Below, in pieces: positions 15,255 to 22,442 of a stretch of DNA of 28,221 bases (its first letter is position 1; each line of letters starts with the position of its first letter). The position numbers were made by a program, and so were the translations under genes. The notes beneath the pieces were generated by a model. It saw only the letters and a program-made list of their open reading frames with translations. It did no database searches and was not told the DNA's origin. Source of the stretch: Elusimicrobiota bacterium (GTDB taxonomy: Bacteria > Ratteibacteria > UBA8468 > B48-G9 > JAFGKM01); the NCBI GenBank assembly GCA_012515635.1, contig JAAYXZ010000073.1, positions 1 to 28,221 of the forward strand. The letters run 5' to 3'.

Positions 15255-15955
15255 GATGCACCCCCAAACCTTCGGTGTCTCCTGTGATAAGCGCCTATCG
15301 CTTTCAAAAAATCCGCTTCGGTAAAAGCAGGCCATAAAACCGGTGTAAAGTAAAACTCCGCATAGGCGCCCTGCCAAAGAAGAAAGTTGCTGATACGTTT
15401 TTCGCCCGATGTTCTTATGATAAGGTCGGGGAACGGGATATCCGCTGTATAAAGATTCTTGCGGATAACATCCTCAGTAATGTTTTTCTCACCTGAATCC
15501 ATAATTTTTTGCACTGCGTCGGTTATCTCCTGCCTGCCGCCATAGTTGATGGCAAATATAAGGTTCAGCCCTGTGTTGTCATATGTGAGTTTTTCAATGT
15601 TTTTCATAGTATCTTTTAGTTCCTGCGGGAGTTCGTCTCTCCTGCCTATAAACAACACTTTTACATTGTTTTGATGGAGTTCTTCTCCCTCTTTTCTTAA
15701 GGTGTCCTCCATTAAGCGAAAAAGGAAATTCACCTCTTCCTCAGGCCTTTTCCAGTTTTCAGCAGAGAAAGAATAAAGGGTGAGATACTTGACTCCGCAG
15801 TCTTTTGCCGCCTGCACGGCTATCCTTGTCGCTTTCAGACCTTCCTGATGCCCCGCTATCCTCGGGAGCCCCTGTTTATTTGCCCATCTCCCGTTGCCGT
15901 CCATAATAATCGCTATATGCGCAGGGTTTTGCTTTGGTTCTGTTTTTTCTTTCAT
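15251..15955 (-). CDS. uppS: Undecaprenyl diphosphate synthase (cis-prenyltransferase)
   Basis: 234 aa, the usual length. Condenses IPP onto farnesyl diphosphate to make the C55 lipid carrier for peptidoglycan and O-antigen. Signature IIMDGNGRWA (16-25) with catalytic D19, then GHQEG, the SAENWKRPEEEV loop, and RTSGEKRISNFLLWQGAYAE split around the conserved IPP-binding arginines. ATG overlaps the lptB stop (ATGA), with GGGGAGAAG inside the end of lptB. Its product pathway is fed by dxr and ispG in the same operon. Confidence 0.95.
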   Translation of the reverse strand: MKEKTEPKQNPAHIAIIMDGNGRWANKQGLPRIAGHQEGLKATRIAVQAAKDCGVKYLTLYSFSAENWKRPEEEVNFLFRLMEDTLRKEGEELHQNNVKVLFIGRRDELPQELKDTMKNIEKLTYDNTGLNLIFAINYGGRQEITDAVQKIMDSGEKNITEDVIRKNLYTADIPFPDLIIRTSGEKRISNFLLWQGAYAEFYFTPVLWPAFTEADFLKAIGAYHRRHRRFGGAS

Positions 15956-16668
15956 ATCTTAAACTTCTCCCCAAAATACACTTTTCTTGAATCAGGGTGC
16001 GCAAGAATCGTTTCAGGCGCCCCTTCAACAAGAATCTCTCCTTTATTGATAAGGTATGCCCTGTCTGTAATTCTTAACGCTTCCCTTACATTATGGTCGG
16101 TGAGAAGAATCCCTATATTCTCCTTTTTCAGGTTTGCTATGGTATCTTGCAGTTCATAGACGGTCTTAGGGTCTATCCCTGAAAATGGTTCGTCAAGCAG
16201 AAAGAACTTAGGGTTTAAGGTCAGGCATCTGCCTATCTCCAGACGCCTCTTCTCGCCGCCTGAAAGGGTGCCTGCAATATGCTTTTTAAAATCAAGCAGA
16301 CCTACCTTGTCAAGATATCCGTCGCTTACCTCTCTCATCTCTTCTTTATTGGTATAGTATTCCTCAAGAATAATATAGATGTTCTCCTCTACGGTAAGTT
16401 TATTGAACAGCGATATCTCCTGCGGAAGATATAGCAGCCCTTCTCTCGCCCTCCGCCAGACAGGAAGCGTTGATATGTCCTTCTCGTCCAGCAGGATGTT
16501 ACCGCTGTCGGGACGGAGAAAGCCCACTATCATTTCAAATGTCGTTGTCTTGCCTGCGCCGTTGGGGCCTAACAGTCCGACCACTTCGCCCTTAGCAACA
16601 TTAAGGGATATATCTTTTACCGCTTCCTTCTTCCCAAATCTTTTTTTTAGGTGTAGTGTGTTAAGCAT
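15952..16668 (-). CDS. lptB: LptB, ATPase of the lipopolysaccharide export ABC transporter
   Basis: 238-aa ATP-binding subunit of the LptB2FG complex that extracts LPS from the inner membrane. Walker A GPNGAGKTT (34-42), Q-loop YLPQEISLFNKLTVEEN, ABC signature LSGGEKRR, Walker B FFLLDEPFSGIDP and switch His in LLTDHNVRE. The LPQE-FNKLTVEENI stretch separates LptB from LivG-like ATPases. It starts 2 nt after the ruvB stop with no clear Shine-Dalgarno, so translational coupling is likely. lptF, lptG, lptA and lptC are not in the window. Confidence 0.9.
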   Translation of the reverse strand: MLNTLHLKKRFGKKEAVKDISLNVAKGEVVGLLGPNGAGKTTTFEMIVGFLRPDSGNILLDEKDISTLPVWRRAREGLLYLPQEISLFNKLTVEENIYIILEEYYTNKEEMREVSDGYLDKVGLLDFKKHIAGTLSGGEKRRLEIGRCLTLNPKFFLLDEPFSGIDPKTVYELQDTIANLKKENIGILLTDHNVREALRITDRAYLINKGEILVEGAPETILAHPDSRKVYFGEKFKI

Positions 16669-16670
16669 AA

Positions 16671-17696
16671 CTAAAACAAGTTGGCATTGTTGCCGGTGTC
16701 GGGAATATTCAATCCAAGATGTTTATATGCAAGCGGGGTTACAACCCGCCCCTGCGCTGTCTTTTTTAGGAATCCTTTCCTTACCAGAAAACTTTCATGG
16801 ACCTCTTCTATGGTATCGGTCTCTTCCCCTACCGCTATGGCTAAACTCTTCAGGCCAACAGGACCTCCCCCGAACTTGTTGATAATAACTTCAAGGATGT
16901 TCTTGTCCATCTCGTCTAACCCTTCCTCATCAACATCCATCTTATCCAGCGCGTGCTTTGCAATTTGTTCGTCTATTACTCCTGTCCCCTTAACCTGCGC
17001 ATAGTCCCTGATACGGCGGAGAAGGCGGTTTGCCACGCGGGGAGTCCCCCTTGACCGCTTGGCTATCTCTTCCGCGCCTTTTTCCGTTATCTCTGTTTTT
17101 ATCAACCCTGCCGCCCGTTTTACTATGGCCATCAGTTCTTTTGTGTTGTAGTAATCCAGCCGATGCATTATGCCGAACCTGTTCCGTAAAGGGGATGTCA
17201 GAAGCCCTATCCTTGTCGTTGCGCCCACAAGCGTAAACCGCTTCAGCGGTATCTTCACAGACCTTGCCTTCGGACCTTCCCCTATAAGAATATCTATGCA
17301 GAACTCCTCCATACCGCTGTAAAGATACTCCTCTATCGTTCTGGGAAGGCGGTGTATCTCGTCTATAAAAAGGATGTCCTTGTCTTCAAGGTTGGTAAGG
17401 ATTCCCGCAAGGTCGCCTGCCCGTTCTATCACAGGCCCTGAAGTAGCCCTTATGTTCGCCCCCATTTCATTGGCGATGATATAAGCAAGCGTTGTCTTCC
17501 CTATACCCGGAGGGCCATGAAAAAGAACATGGTCAAGCGCATCTTCCCTCTCCTGCGCCGCTTTTATAAAGACATCAAGGTTCCCTTTTACCTTGTCCTG
17601 TCCGACAAACTCGGAGAAAGAGAGCGGTCTTAAGACATTCTCAAACCTTTTGTCCTCATTAACCGGTTCCGGGGATGTTATTCTCTCTTTATCCAT
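16671..17696 (-). CDS. ruvB: Holliday junction branch-migration helicase RuvB
   Basis: 341-aa AAA+ motor that, with RuvA, drives branch migration. Walker A GPPGIGKT (61-68), Walker B LFIDEIHRL, sensor 1 GATTRIGLLTSPLRNRFG, and a C-terminal winged helix (PRVANRLLRRIRDYA through FLKKTAQGRVVTPLAY). Begins at MDKERITSPE with AAGGAT upstream. Ends in TAG. It follows ruvA by 27 nt. Confidence 0.97.
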   Translation of the reverse strand: MDKERITSPEPVNEDKRFENVLRPLSFSEFVGQDKVKGNLDVFIKAAQEREDALDHVLFHGPPGIGKTTLAYIIANEMGANIRATSGPVIERAGDLAGILTNLEDKDILFIDEIHRLPRTIEEYLYSGMEEFCIDILIGEGPKARSVKIPLKRFTLVGATTRIGLLTSPLRNRFGIMHRLDYYNTKELMAIVKRAAGLIKTEITEKGAEEIAKRSRGTPRVANRLLRRIRDYAQVKGTGVIDEQIAKHALDKMDVDEEGLDEMDKNILEVIINKFGGGPVGLKSLAIAVGEETDTIEEVHESFLVRKGFLKKTAQGRVVTPLAYKHLGLNIPDTGNNANLF

Positions 17697-17723
17697 TGTA
17701 TCCTTGTTTAAACTGTTTACTTA

Positions 17724-18311
17724 TTATGTTTTCTTTAACGCTTCTTTTATAACCTCTTCTATACCCATCGGTTTGCCTGCGCCTTTTATTACCCTGTTGA
17801 TGGCGCTTACCGCATCCTTCCGCCTATACCCTAAAACCATAAGCGCCTCTACCGCTCCTGCAAAAACATCTCTTGCCCCTTTGTGTTCCGTCCCCTGAGC
17901 TACAGGCAGTTTTTCTATCTTCTGTTTCAGTTCCACAATAAGGCGTTCCCCTATCTTTTTCCCCACGCCGGGGACACCCGTAAAGGAGGCGGGGTCTTCG
18001 GAGAGAATCGCCTGATATAATTCGTCTGTGGAAAATCCCGATAGTATCCGCAACGCTACCTTCGGTCCAACTCCGGGGACAGCGATAAGCATAAGAAATG
18101 TCTCCCGTTCTCCTTCTGTGGCAAATCCGTATAACTGCACCTCTTCTTCTCTTATCACCTGATAGGTAAAAAGGCGGGTGTCTTCTCCTTCTCCCCCGAT
18201 AGCGTGTGTTGTTTCAAGAGATACGTTCATAGTATATCCTACGCCGTTGTTTTCCACCACAACTCTGGTCGGGGATTTAAATACCAGTTTACCCTGAATA
18301 TAGTAAATCAT
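17724..18311 (-). CDS. ruvA: Holliday junction DNA-binding protein RuvA
   Basis: 195-aa junction-recognition subunit. N-terminal OB fold begins MIYYIQGKLVFKSP, followed by two helix-hairpin-helix motifs (VPGVGPKVALRILSGF and VPGVGKKIGERLIVELK) and a C-terminal RuvB-binding domain. The frame opens upstream at 18377, but the family N-terminus fixes the start at 18311. This gives a 23-nt overlap with the 3' end of ruvC. Confidence 0.96.
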   Translation of the reverse strand: MIYYIQGKLVFKSPTRVVVENNGVGYTMNVSLETTHAIGGEGEDTRLFTYQVIREEEVQLYGFATEGERETFLMLIAVPGVGPKVALRILSGFSTDELYQAILSEDPASFTGVPGVGKKIGERLIVELKQKIEKLPVAQGTEHKGARDVFAGAVEALMVLGYRRKDAVSAINRVIKGAGKPMGIEEVIKEALKKT

Positions 18312-18786
18312 GTTCTTTTTTATGTTGGAGATATGCGACTGCCGCCGCAACGGCGTCGCTTTCATCTGTGCTGCCAAACTTGCGGTATCCTGTAAGGTGT
18401 TCTAACATAAATTGGACCTGCTGTTTAGTGGCTCTGCCGTTACCCGTAATACACTCTTTTATCTCGGCGGGCGAAAGCAGATGGAAAGGAATGTTTTTTC
18501 TTATTGCAGCGGCAATGATAAGCCCTGTAACTTGCCCTATCTTCAACGCAATTCTTGCGTTCTTTCCTACATATATCTCTTCAATAATAATTCTTTCAGG
18601 CAAACACTTGTCAAGGACTGTATCAAATTTTTCTGTTAAATTGATGACCTTCTGGTTGTAGGGCAATGAGACATTGGAAGCGATAACCCCTGTGGATAAT
18701 ACGAAGGGGGTTTTATTGTCCACTTCAATGAGTCCGTATCCTACCCTGTTTACGGCAGGGTCAACCCCTAATATTTTTTGTGTCAT
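18289..18786 (-). CDS. ruvC: Holliday junction resolvase RuvC
   Basis: 165-aa RNase H-fold endonuclease that cuts Holliday junctions in a metal-dependent way. Catalytic acids all present: D9 (ILGVDPA), E69 (IIEEIYVGKNA), D141 and D144 (DESDAVAAA). The start MTQKILGVDP at 18786 fits the family, one base after the yebC stop; an in-frame ATG at 18807 is an alternative. It overlaps ruvA by 23 nt. Confidence 0.96.
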   Translation of the reverse strand: MTQKILGVDPAVNRVGYGLIEVDNKTPFVLSTGVIASNVSLPYNQKVINLTEKFDTVLDKCLPERIIIEEIYVGKNARIALKIGQVTGLIIAAAIRKNIPFHLLSPAEIKECITGNGRATKQQVQFMLEHLTGYRKFGSTDESDAVAAAVAYLQHKKEHDLLYSG

Positions 18787-18787
18787 C

Positions 18788-19540
18788 TCACTCTGAAGCA
18801 TCCGCATTAACTATTTCGTCAGGGATATCAAAATTAGCGTATGCGCTCTGCACATCATCATGGTCTTCAAGAGCGTCAAGCAACTTCAAAACCTGTTCTG
18901 CGGTTTTTCCTTCAACCTTCACAGTATTTTTAGGAAGAAAGGTGACGCTGGCTTCAACTATCGGAATATCTTTTTCGTTCAGCGCCTTTTTTACATTATC
19001 AAAGTTTTCAGGCGGAGTGGTAATCTCATATACTTCGTCTTCTGCTATCATATCTTCTGCGCCCGCTTCAAGTATAATTTCAAAAAGTTCGTCTTCTTTC
19101 ACTTTCTCTTTATTGACGCTAATAAAACCTTTTCTTTCAAATATCCATGCGACACTGCCTGAGCCGCCCAGATTCCCGTTATGCTTGGAGAATAAGGAGC
19201 GTATCTCTGATGCGCTTCTGTTTTTATTGTCTGTAACCACATCCACATATACAGCGACGCCCCCTGCGGCATAACCTTCATAGGTAACCTGCTCTAACTG
19301 CATGCCGCCTTCTTCGCCCAACCCTTTCTTTATCGCTCTCTGAATATTGTCATTTGGCATATTGAATTCTTTAGCCTTGTCTATCGCCATCCTCAAACGG
19401 GGGTTGGTATCAGGATTGCCTCCGCCTGATTTGGCGCCCAGCATTATCTCTCTGATTAGTTTTGTGAACATTTTGCCGCGCTTTGCATCTGTTGCCATTT
19501 TCTTGTGCTTGATACTCTGCCATTTAGAATGTCCAGACAT
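18788..19540 (-). CDS. yebC: YebC/PmpR family protein
   Basis: 250 aa, full length. Begins MSGHSKWQSIKHKK, the near-invariant family start, and contains GPGG-like (EEGGMQLEQVTYEGYAAGGVAVYVD split across 113-136) and NGNLGGSGSVAWIF motifs. The family is described as DNA-binding regulators and, more recently, as helping ribosomes past proline stretches. Excellent ribosome binding site AAAGGAGGT, 10 nt after the nuclease gene. Its position before ruvC is conserved in many bacteria. Confidence 0.95.
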   Translation of the reverse strand: MSGHSKWQSIKHKKMATDAKRGKMFTKLIREIMLGAKSGGGNPDTNPRLRMAIDKAKEFNMPNDNIQRAIKKGLGEEGGMQLEQVTYEGYAAGGVAVYVDVVTDNKNRSASEIRSLFSKHNGNLGGSGSVAWIFERKGFISVNKEKVKEDELFEIILEAGAEDMIAEDEVYEITTPPENFDNVKKALNEKDIPIVEASVTFLPKNTVKVEGKTAEQVLKLLDALEDHDDVQSAYANFDIPDEIVNADASE

Positions 19541-19550
19541 ATTACCTCCT

Positions 19551-20081
19551 TTACTCTTTTTTTAAAGTTTTCCAAAACTCTTTTGCGCTGATATTTTCAA
19601 TAAACTTCCTGAACGCCTCCGCCTCCTTTTTGGTTATCGGCTTATCAAGTTTGTTTGCCTTAACGAATGTCTTTCCTTCGTATGCTTTTACTATCTCTAT
19701 ATCCGCAAGGAGCGAAGATTCAGCAAGTATCGGCGCTTTAAACCTCAATGCGAGGGCAACGCCATCGCTTGGTCTGCAATCTATCTCTATTAACTCTTTG
19801 TCTTTCTGTAATATCAACCGCCCGTAATAGGTGTTCTTTTTAAGAGAATATATCTCCACCCTCAACAAACCCCAGCCGCATTCCCCTATAATGTTTTTCA
19901 TCAAATCGTGGGTAAGTGGTCTTGGGAACGATGTCTCTTCTATAACAAAAAGTATTGCCTGCGCTTCGGGTATGCCAACAACTATAGGCAATATCTTGTT
20001 TTTCCCGTTTCTCAATATCACCACGGGCGAAGAGTCAATAAGGTTAAATATAATCCCTTCTATCTCAACTTTTTCCATCAT
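19551..20081 (-). CDS. Bifunctional nuclease family protein (DUF151)
   Basis: 176-aa protein of the BFN/DUF151 family. The core runs from VVILRNGKNKILPIVVGIPEAQAI (split at residues 19-42) through THDLMKNII, YYGRLIL and IDCRPSDGVALALR (about 98-112). Plant and archaeal members have been reported to cut DNA and RNA, but bacterial roles are poorly defined. The C-terminal helical tail (ITKKEAEAFRKFIENIS) may be the UVR-like part found in some members. It starts on the stop of the EF-G gene (ATGA), with a second possible ATG one codon later, and is followed closely by yebC and ruvCAB, a context that would suit DNA processing (inference). Confidence 0.85.
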   Translation of the reverse strand: MMEKVEIEGIIFNLIDSSPVVILRNGKNKILPIVVGIPEAQAILFVIEETSFPRPLTHDLMKNIIGECGWGLLRVEIYSLKKNTYYGRLILQKDKELIEIDCRPSDGVALALRFKAPILAESSLLADIEIVKAYEGKTFVKANKLDKPITKKEAEAFRKFIENISAKEFWKTLKKE

Positions 20082-22093
20082 TGCTGTGCTTCCCTCTCCT
20101 GTTTTCTGACCTCTATTATCTTTGCGGCTATATGGTTAGGGACTTCTTCGTAATGGGAGAACGACATTGTATATGCGCCGCTTCCGCTTGTTATTGACCT
20201 TAACTCATTGGTATAGTTCGCCATCTCCGCAAGAGGCACCTGCGCCTTTACTACACTGTTTTTCCCTGAAGATGCCATATCAAGAACCTTGCCTCTTTTC
20301 GCATTGACTGTTCCTATAACATCCCCCACAAAATCTTGCGGTATCCTGATTTCAACATTGCTAATCGGCTCAAGCAAAATAGAGTTTGCCTGTTGCAGCG
20401 CCTTCTGCAACGCCAGAACACCTGCAAGTTGGAAGGCAATATCGGAAGAGTCAACCGTATGGTATGACCCGTCATACAAACGGACTCTTATATCAACTAC
20501 CGGATACTGCGCAAGCACTCCTTTTTTCATCGCCTCTTTTATACCCTTCTCCACTGACGGGATAAATTGTCGGGGTATGGTCCCTCCAACTATCTCGTCC
20601 ACAAACTCAAGTCCGCCGCTCCTCGGAAGCGGTTCCACCTTGATATAGCAGTGTCCGTATTGTCCTCTGCCGCCTGTCTGTTTCTTGTGTTTTCCCTCCG
20701 CATCCGCAGAAGACGTTATTGTCTCCTTATATGCAATCTTCGGGATGCCTTTTTCTACCTCCACACCAAACTTTACCTTGAACTTGTTCACCGCAATATC
20801 TATGTGCAGGTCTCCCATACCCGATAGTATGGTCTCGCCCGTCTCTTCGTCTCTAAACACCTTGATGGTCGGGTCTTCCTCTGCTATTCTTCCTATTGCG
20901 TTACCGAGTTTGTCTTCTGTTCCTTTCACCTTCGGTTTTATTGAATAAGAGACAGCCCCTTCAGGTAGCGGGGAGACAGGAATCTTGAGTATATTGGACG
21001 GTTCACAGAAACTGTCCAGCGCCTGTGAACTGGCAAGTTTTACCACAGCAACAACCTCTCCGGGACCTGCTTCAGAGACCTGCTCCTGTTTTTTGCCCTG
21101 CATACGCAATAACTGCCCCATTCTCTCTTTTTCGTTTTTGGTGGCATTGAAAAACTGCGAGTTTGCCTTGATTTTGCCAGAAAAAACCCTGATGTATGAG
21201 ATTTTGCCCGCAAACGGGTCTATAATGGTCTTCACAACAATACTTGTAAGGGGCGCATCCTCTTTTCTCTCCAATAACACTTCCTGTCCGTCTTTCAGCG
21301 CCTTCACGGGCAACATCTCCGATGAAGACGGAAGGAATTTAAGTATAAACGATATAAACTCGTCTATACCAGTCTGGCTAATAGCCGCTCCCGAGAAAAC
21401 GGGAACGATTTTGCCTTCAACAAACCCTTTTTTTATGTATGCCGCTATATCCTCGGAGAAGATGTCCGCTCCCTCAAGATACTTTTCCATCAAAACATCG
21501 TCCAACTCCGCAATAACATCCATTGTCTGCTGAAAGTATGTCTGGACGGCAGGGTCTTCACCGCTTTTTTTGTCAAGGATATTTATCACGCCTTTTATCT
21601 GCTCGTTTTCAACCACAGGAACGGTAACGGTAAAGAGATTTTTCCCCAGTGTTGTTGTCAAGTCGTTCCAAATATTCTCAAAAGAGACCTCAGGGGCATC
21701 CATTTTGTTGATAAAGACAATAGTTGGTTTCCCTCTCTCTTTTATCATCTCCCATATCTTCTCCGCGCTGGTGGTTATGCCTTCCTGCGCCGAAAGAACA
21801 AGGACTGCTATATCGCACCCTTCCATGCCTTCAATCTGCTCACCTATAAAATCCAGATATCCCGGCGCATCAAAGAAATAGATAAGGTTGTTATCTTTTT
21901 TGATATAGCCGACGGAGAGGTTAATACCCATCTCTCTCTTTATCTCTTCTTCGTCATAGTCCATTGTGGTGGCTGTTCCGTTCACTCCGCCGAATTTGTC
22001 TATCATTCCCGTTTTATAAAGCATCGCTTCCGCAAGCAACGTTTTTCCTGATTTGTTCGGTCCAAATAATCCAATGTTAAATACCTTCCCCAT
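20078..22093 (-). CDS. EF-G-2-like divergent elongation factor G
   Basis: 671-aa translational GTPase, five EF-G domains. G1 GPNKSGKT (11-18), G3 DAPGYLDF (75-82), G4 NKMD (129-132), G5 SGAA. Domain IV includes TGGRGQYGHCYIKVEP and the C-terminal EF-G fold reaches YTMSFSHYEEVP. In canonical EF-G the G3 is DTPGHVDF with a catalytic His; here it is Tyr79, as in the EF-G-2/FusA2 group of Thermus and Mycobacterium. Switch I (IKREMGINLS) also deviates from the canonical ERGITI form. It is probably a paralogue and not the main translocase; no rpsL, rpsG or tuf flank it. It heads the long operon, with GGAGGAG before the ATG and an extended -10 promoter. Confidence 0.88.
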   Translation of the reverse strand: MGKVFNIGLFGPNKSGKTLLAEAMLYKTGMIDKFGGVNGTATTMDYDEEEIKREMGINLSVGYIKKDNNLIYFFDAPGYLDFIGEQIEGMEGCDIAVLVLSAQEGITTSAEKIWEMIKERGKPTIVFINKMDAPEVSFENIWNDLTTTLGKNLFTVTVPVVENEQIKGVINILDKKSGEDPAVQTYFQQTMDVIAELDDVLMEKYLEGADIFSEDIAAYIKKGFVEGKIVPVFSGAAISQTGIDEFISFILKFLPSSSEMLPVKALKDGQEVLLERKEDAPLTSIVVKTIIDPFAGKISYIRVFSGKIKANSQFFNATKNEKERMGQLLRMQGKKQEQVSEAGPGEVVAVVKLASSQALDSFCEPSNILKIPVSPLPEGAVSYSIKPKVKGTEDKLGNAIGRIAEEDPTIKVFRDEETGETILSGMGDLHIDIAVNKFKVKFGVEVEKGIPKIAYKETITSSADAEGKHKKQTGGRGQYGHCYIKVEPLPRSGGLEFVDEIVGGTIPRQFIPSVEKGIKEAMKKGVLAQYPVVDIRVRLYDGSYHTVDSSDIAFQLAGVLALQKALQQANSILLEPISNVEIRIPQDFVGDVIGTVNAKRGKVLDMASSGKNSVVKAQVPLAEMANYTNELRSITSGSGAYTMSFSHYEEVPNHIAAKIIEVRKQEREAQQ

Positions 22094-22150
22094 TTCTCCT
22101 CCTGTAGATACTGAATAAGTAATAATAAGCGTGCGGTTTTGTATTGATTT

Positions 22151-22159
22151 ATTATATCA
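22151..22159 (-). promoter_or_regulatory. Extended -10 promoter of the fusA2-ispG operon
   Basis: TGATATAAT on the minus strand (TATAAT at plus 22151-22156), with a poor TTTTCT at the -35 position. Start would be near 22144, about 50 nt before the EF-G ATG. It lies just downstream of the 5S gene. Confidence 0.55.
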
Positions 22160-22187
22160 GATTTTTGTAGATGAGAAAAATAAACCT

Positions 22188-22208
22188 AAAAAAAATGTCT
22201 CTGGCAAC
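22188..22208 (-). terminator. Likely 5S terminator: closing helix plus T8
   Basis: The perfect 12-bp closing helix of the 5S RNA is followed by A and eight T on the minus strand (plus 22188-22195). No separate hairpin is present, so the rRNA helix itself would act as the terminator stem. Confidence 0.45.
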
Positions 22209-22318
22209 ACCTACTCTCCCACATCCTTGCAGATAGCAGTACCATCGGCGCTGAAAGGCTTAACGGCCGTGTTCGGGATGGGAACGGGTGTACCCCTTTC
22301 GCCATGGTTGCCAGAGAC
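22197..22318 (-). rRNA. rrf: 5S ribosomal RNA, solitary
   Basis: About 122 nt. The ends form a perfect 12-bp helix I (GTCTCTGGCAAC with GTTGCCAGAGAC). The universal 5S core CCCATCCCGAACACGG and the AGCGCCGATGGTACTGC segment are present, as is GAGAGTAGGT near the 3' end. No 23S or 16S is next to it: the upstream side is a plus-strand protein gene beginning at 22443, and its own promoter lies immediately before it. Confidence 0.96.
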
Positions 22319-22324
22319 GCTCAT

Positions 22325-22353
22325 ATTATACCTTTGAAAAAAAAACCTGTCAA
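22325..22353 (-). promoter_or_regulatory. Perfect consensus sigma-70 promoter of the 5S gene
   Basis: Minus strand: TTGACA (plus 22348-22353), 17-bp spacer, TATAAT (plus 22325-22330), all 12 positions consensus with ideal spacing. The 5S starts right at the expected initiation site. The -35 sits in a CCTGTTGACAGG palindrome. Confidence 0.85.
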
Positions 22354-22409
22354 CAGGTTATGGCTTTGTTGTATTTAAAACATTTTATATCTGTTTATTA
22401 TATTGATTT

Positions 22410-22436
22410 TTGCCAAGCGCTGTTGTGGTGTAAAAT
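22410..22436 (+). promoter_or_regulatory. Weak promoter giving a leaderless start at 22443
   Basis: TTGCCA (22410-22415), 15-bp spacer, TAAAAT (22431-22436). The -10 ends 6 nt before the ATG at 22443, so transcription would begin at or next to the start codon. AAGG lies between but is too close to the ATG to be a good Shine-Dalgarno. The short spacing lowers confidence. Confidence 0.35.
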
Positions 22437-22442
22437 AAGGAT

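Noticed and set aside
14118..15377. Longer dxr product starting at an upstream ATG (419 aa)
   Set aside because: The extra residues overlap uppS and are not part of the family; the GTG at 15254 gives the exact DXR N-terminus and a GTGA overlap.
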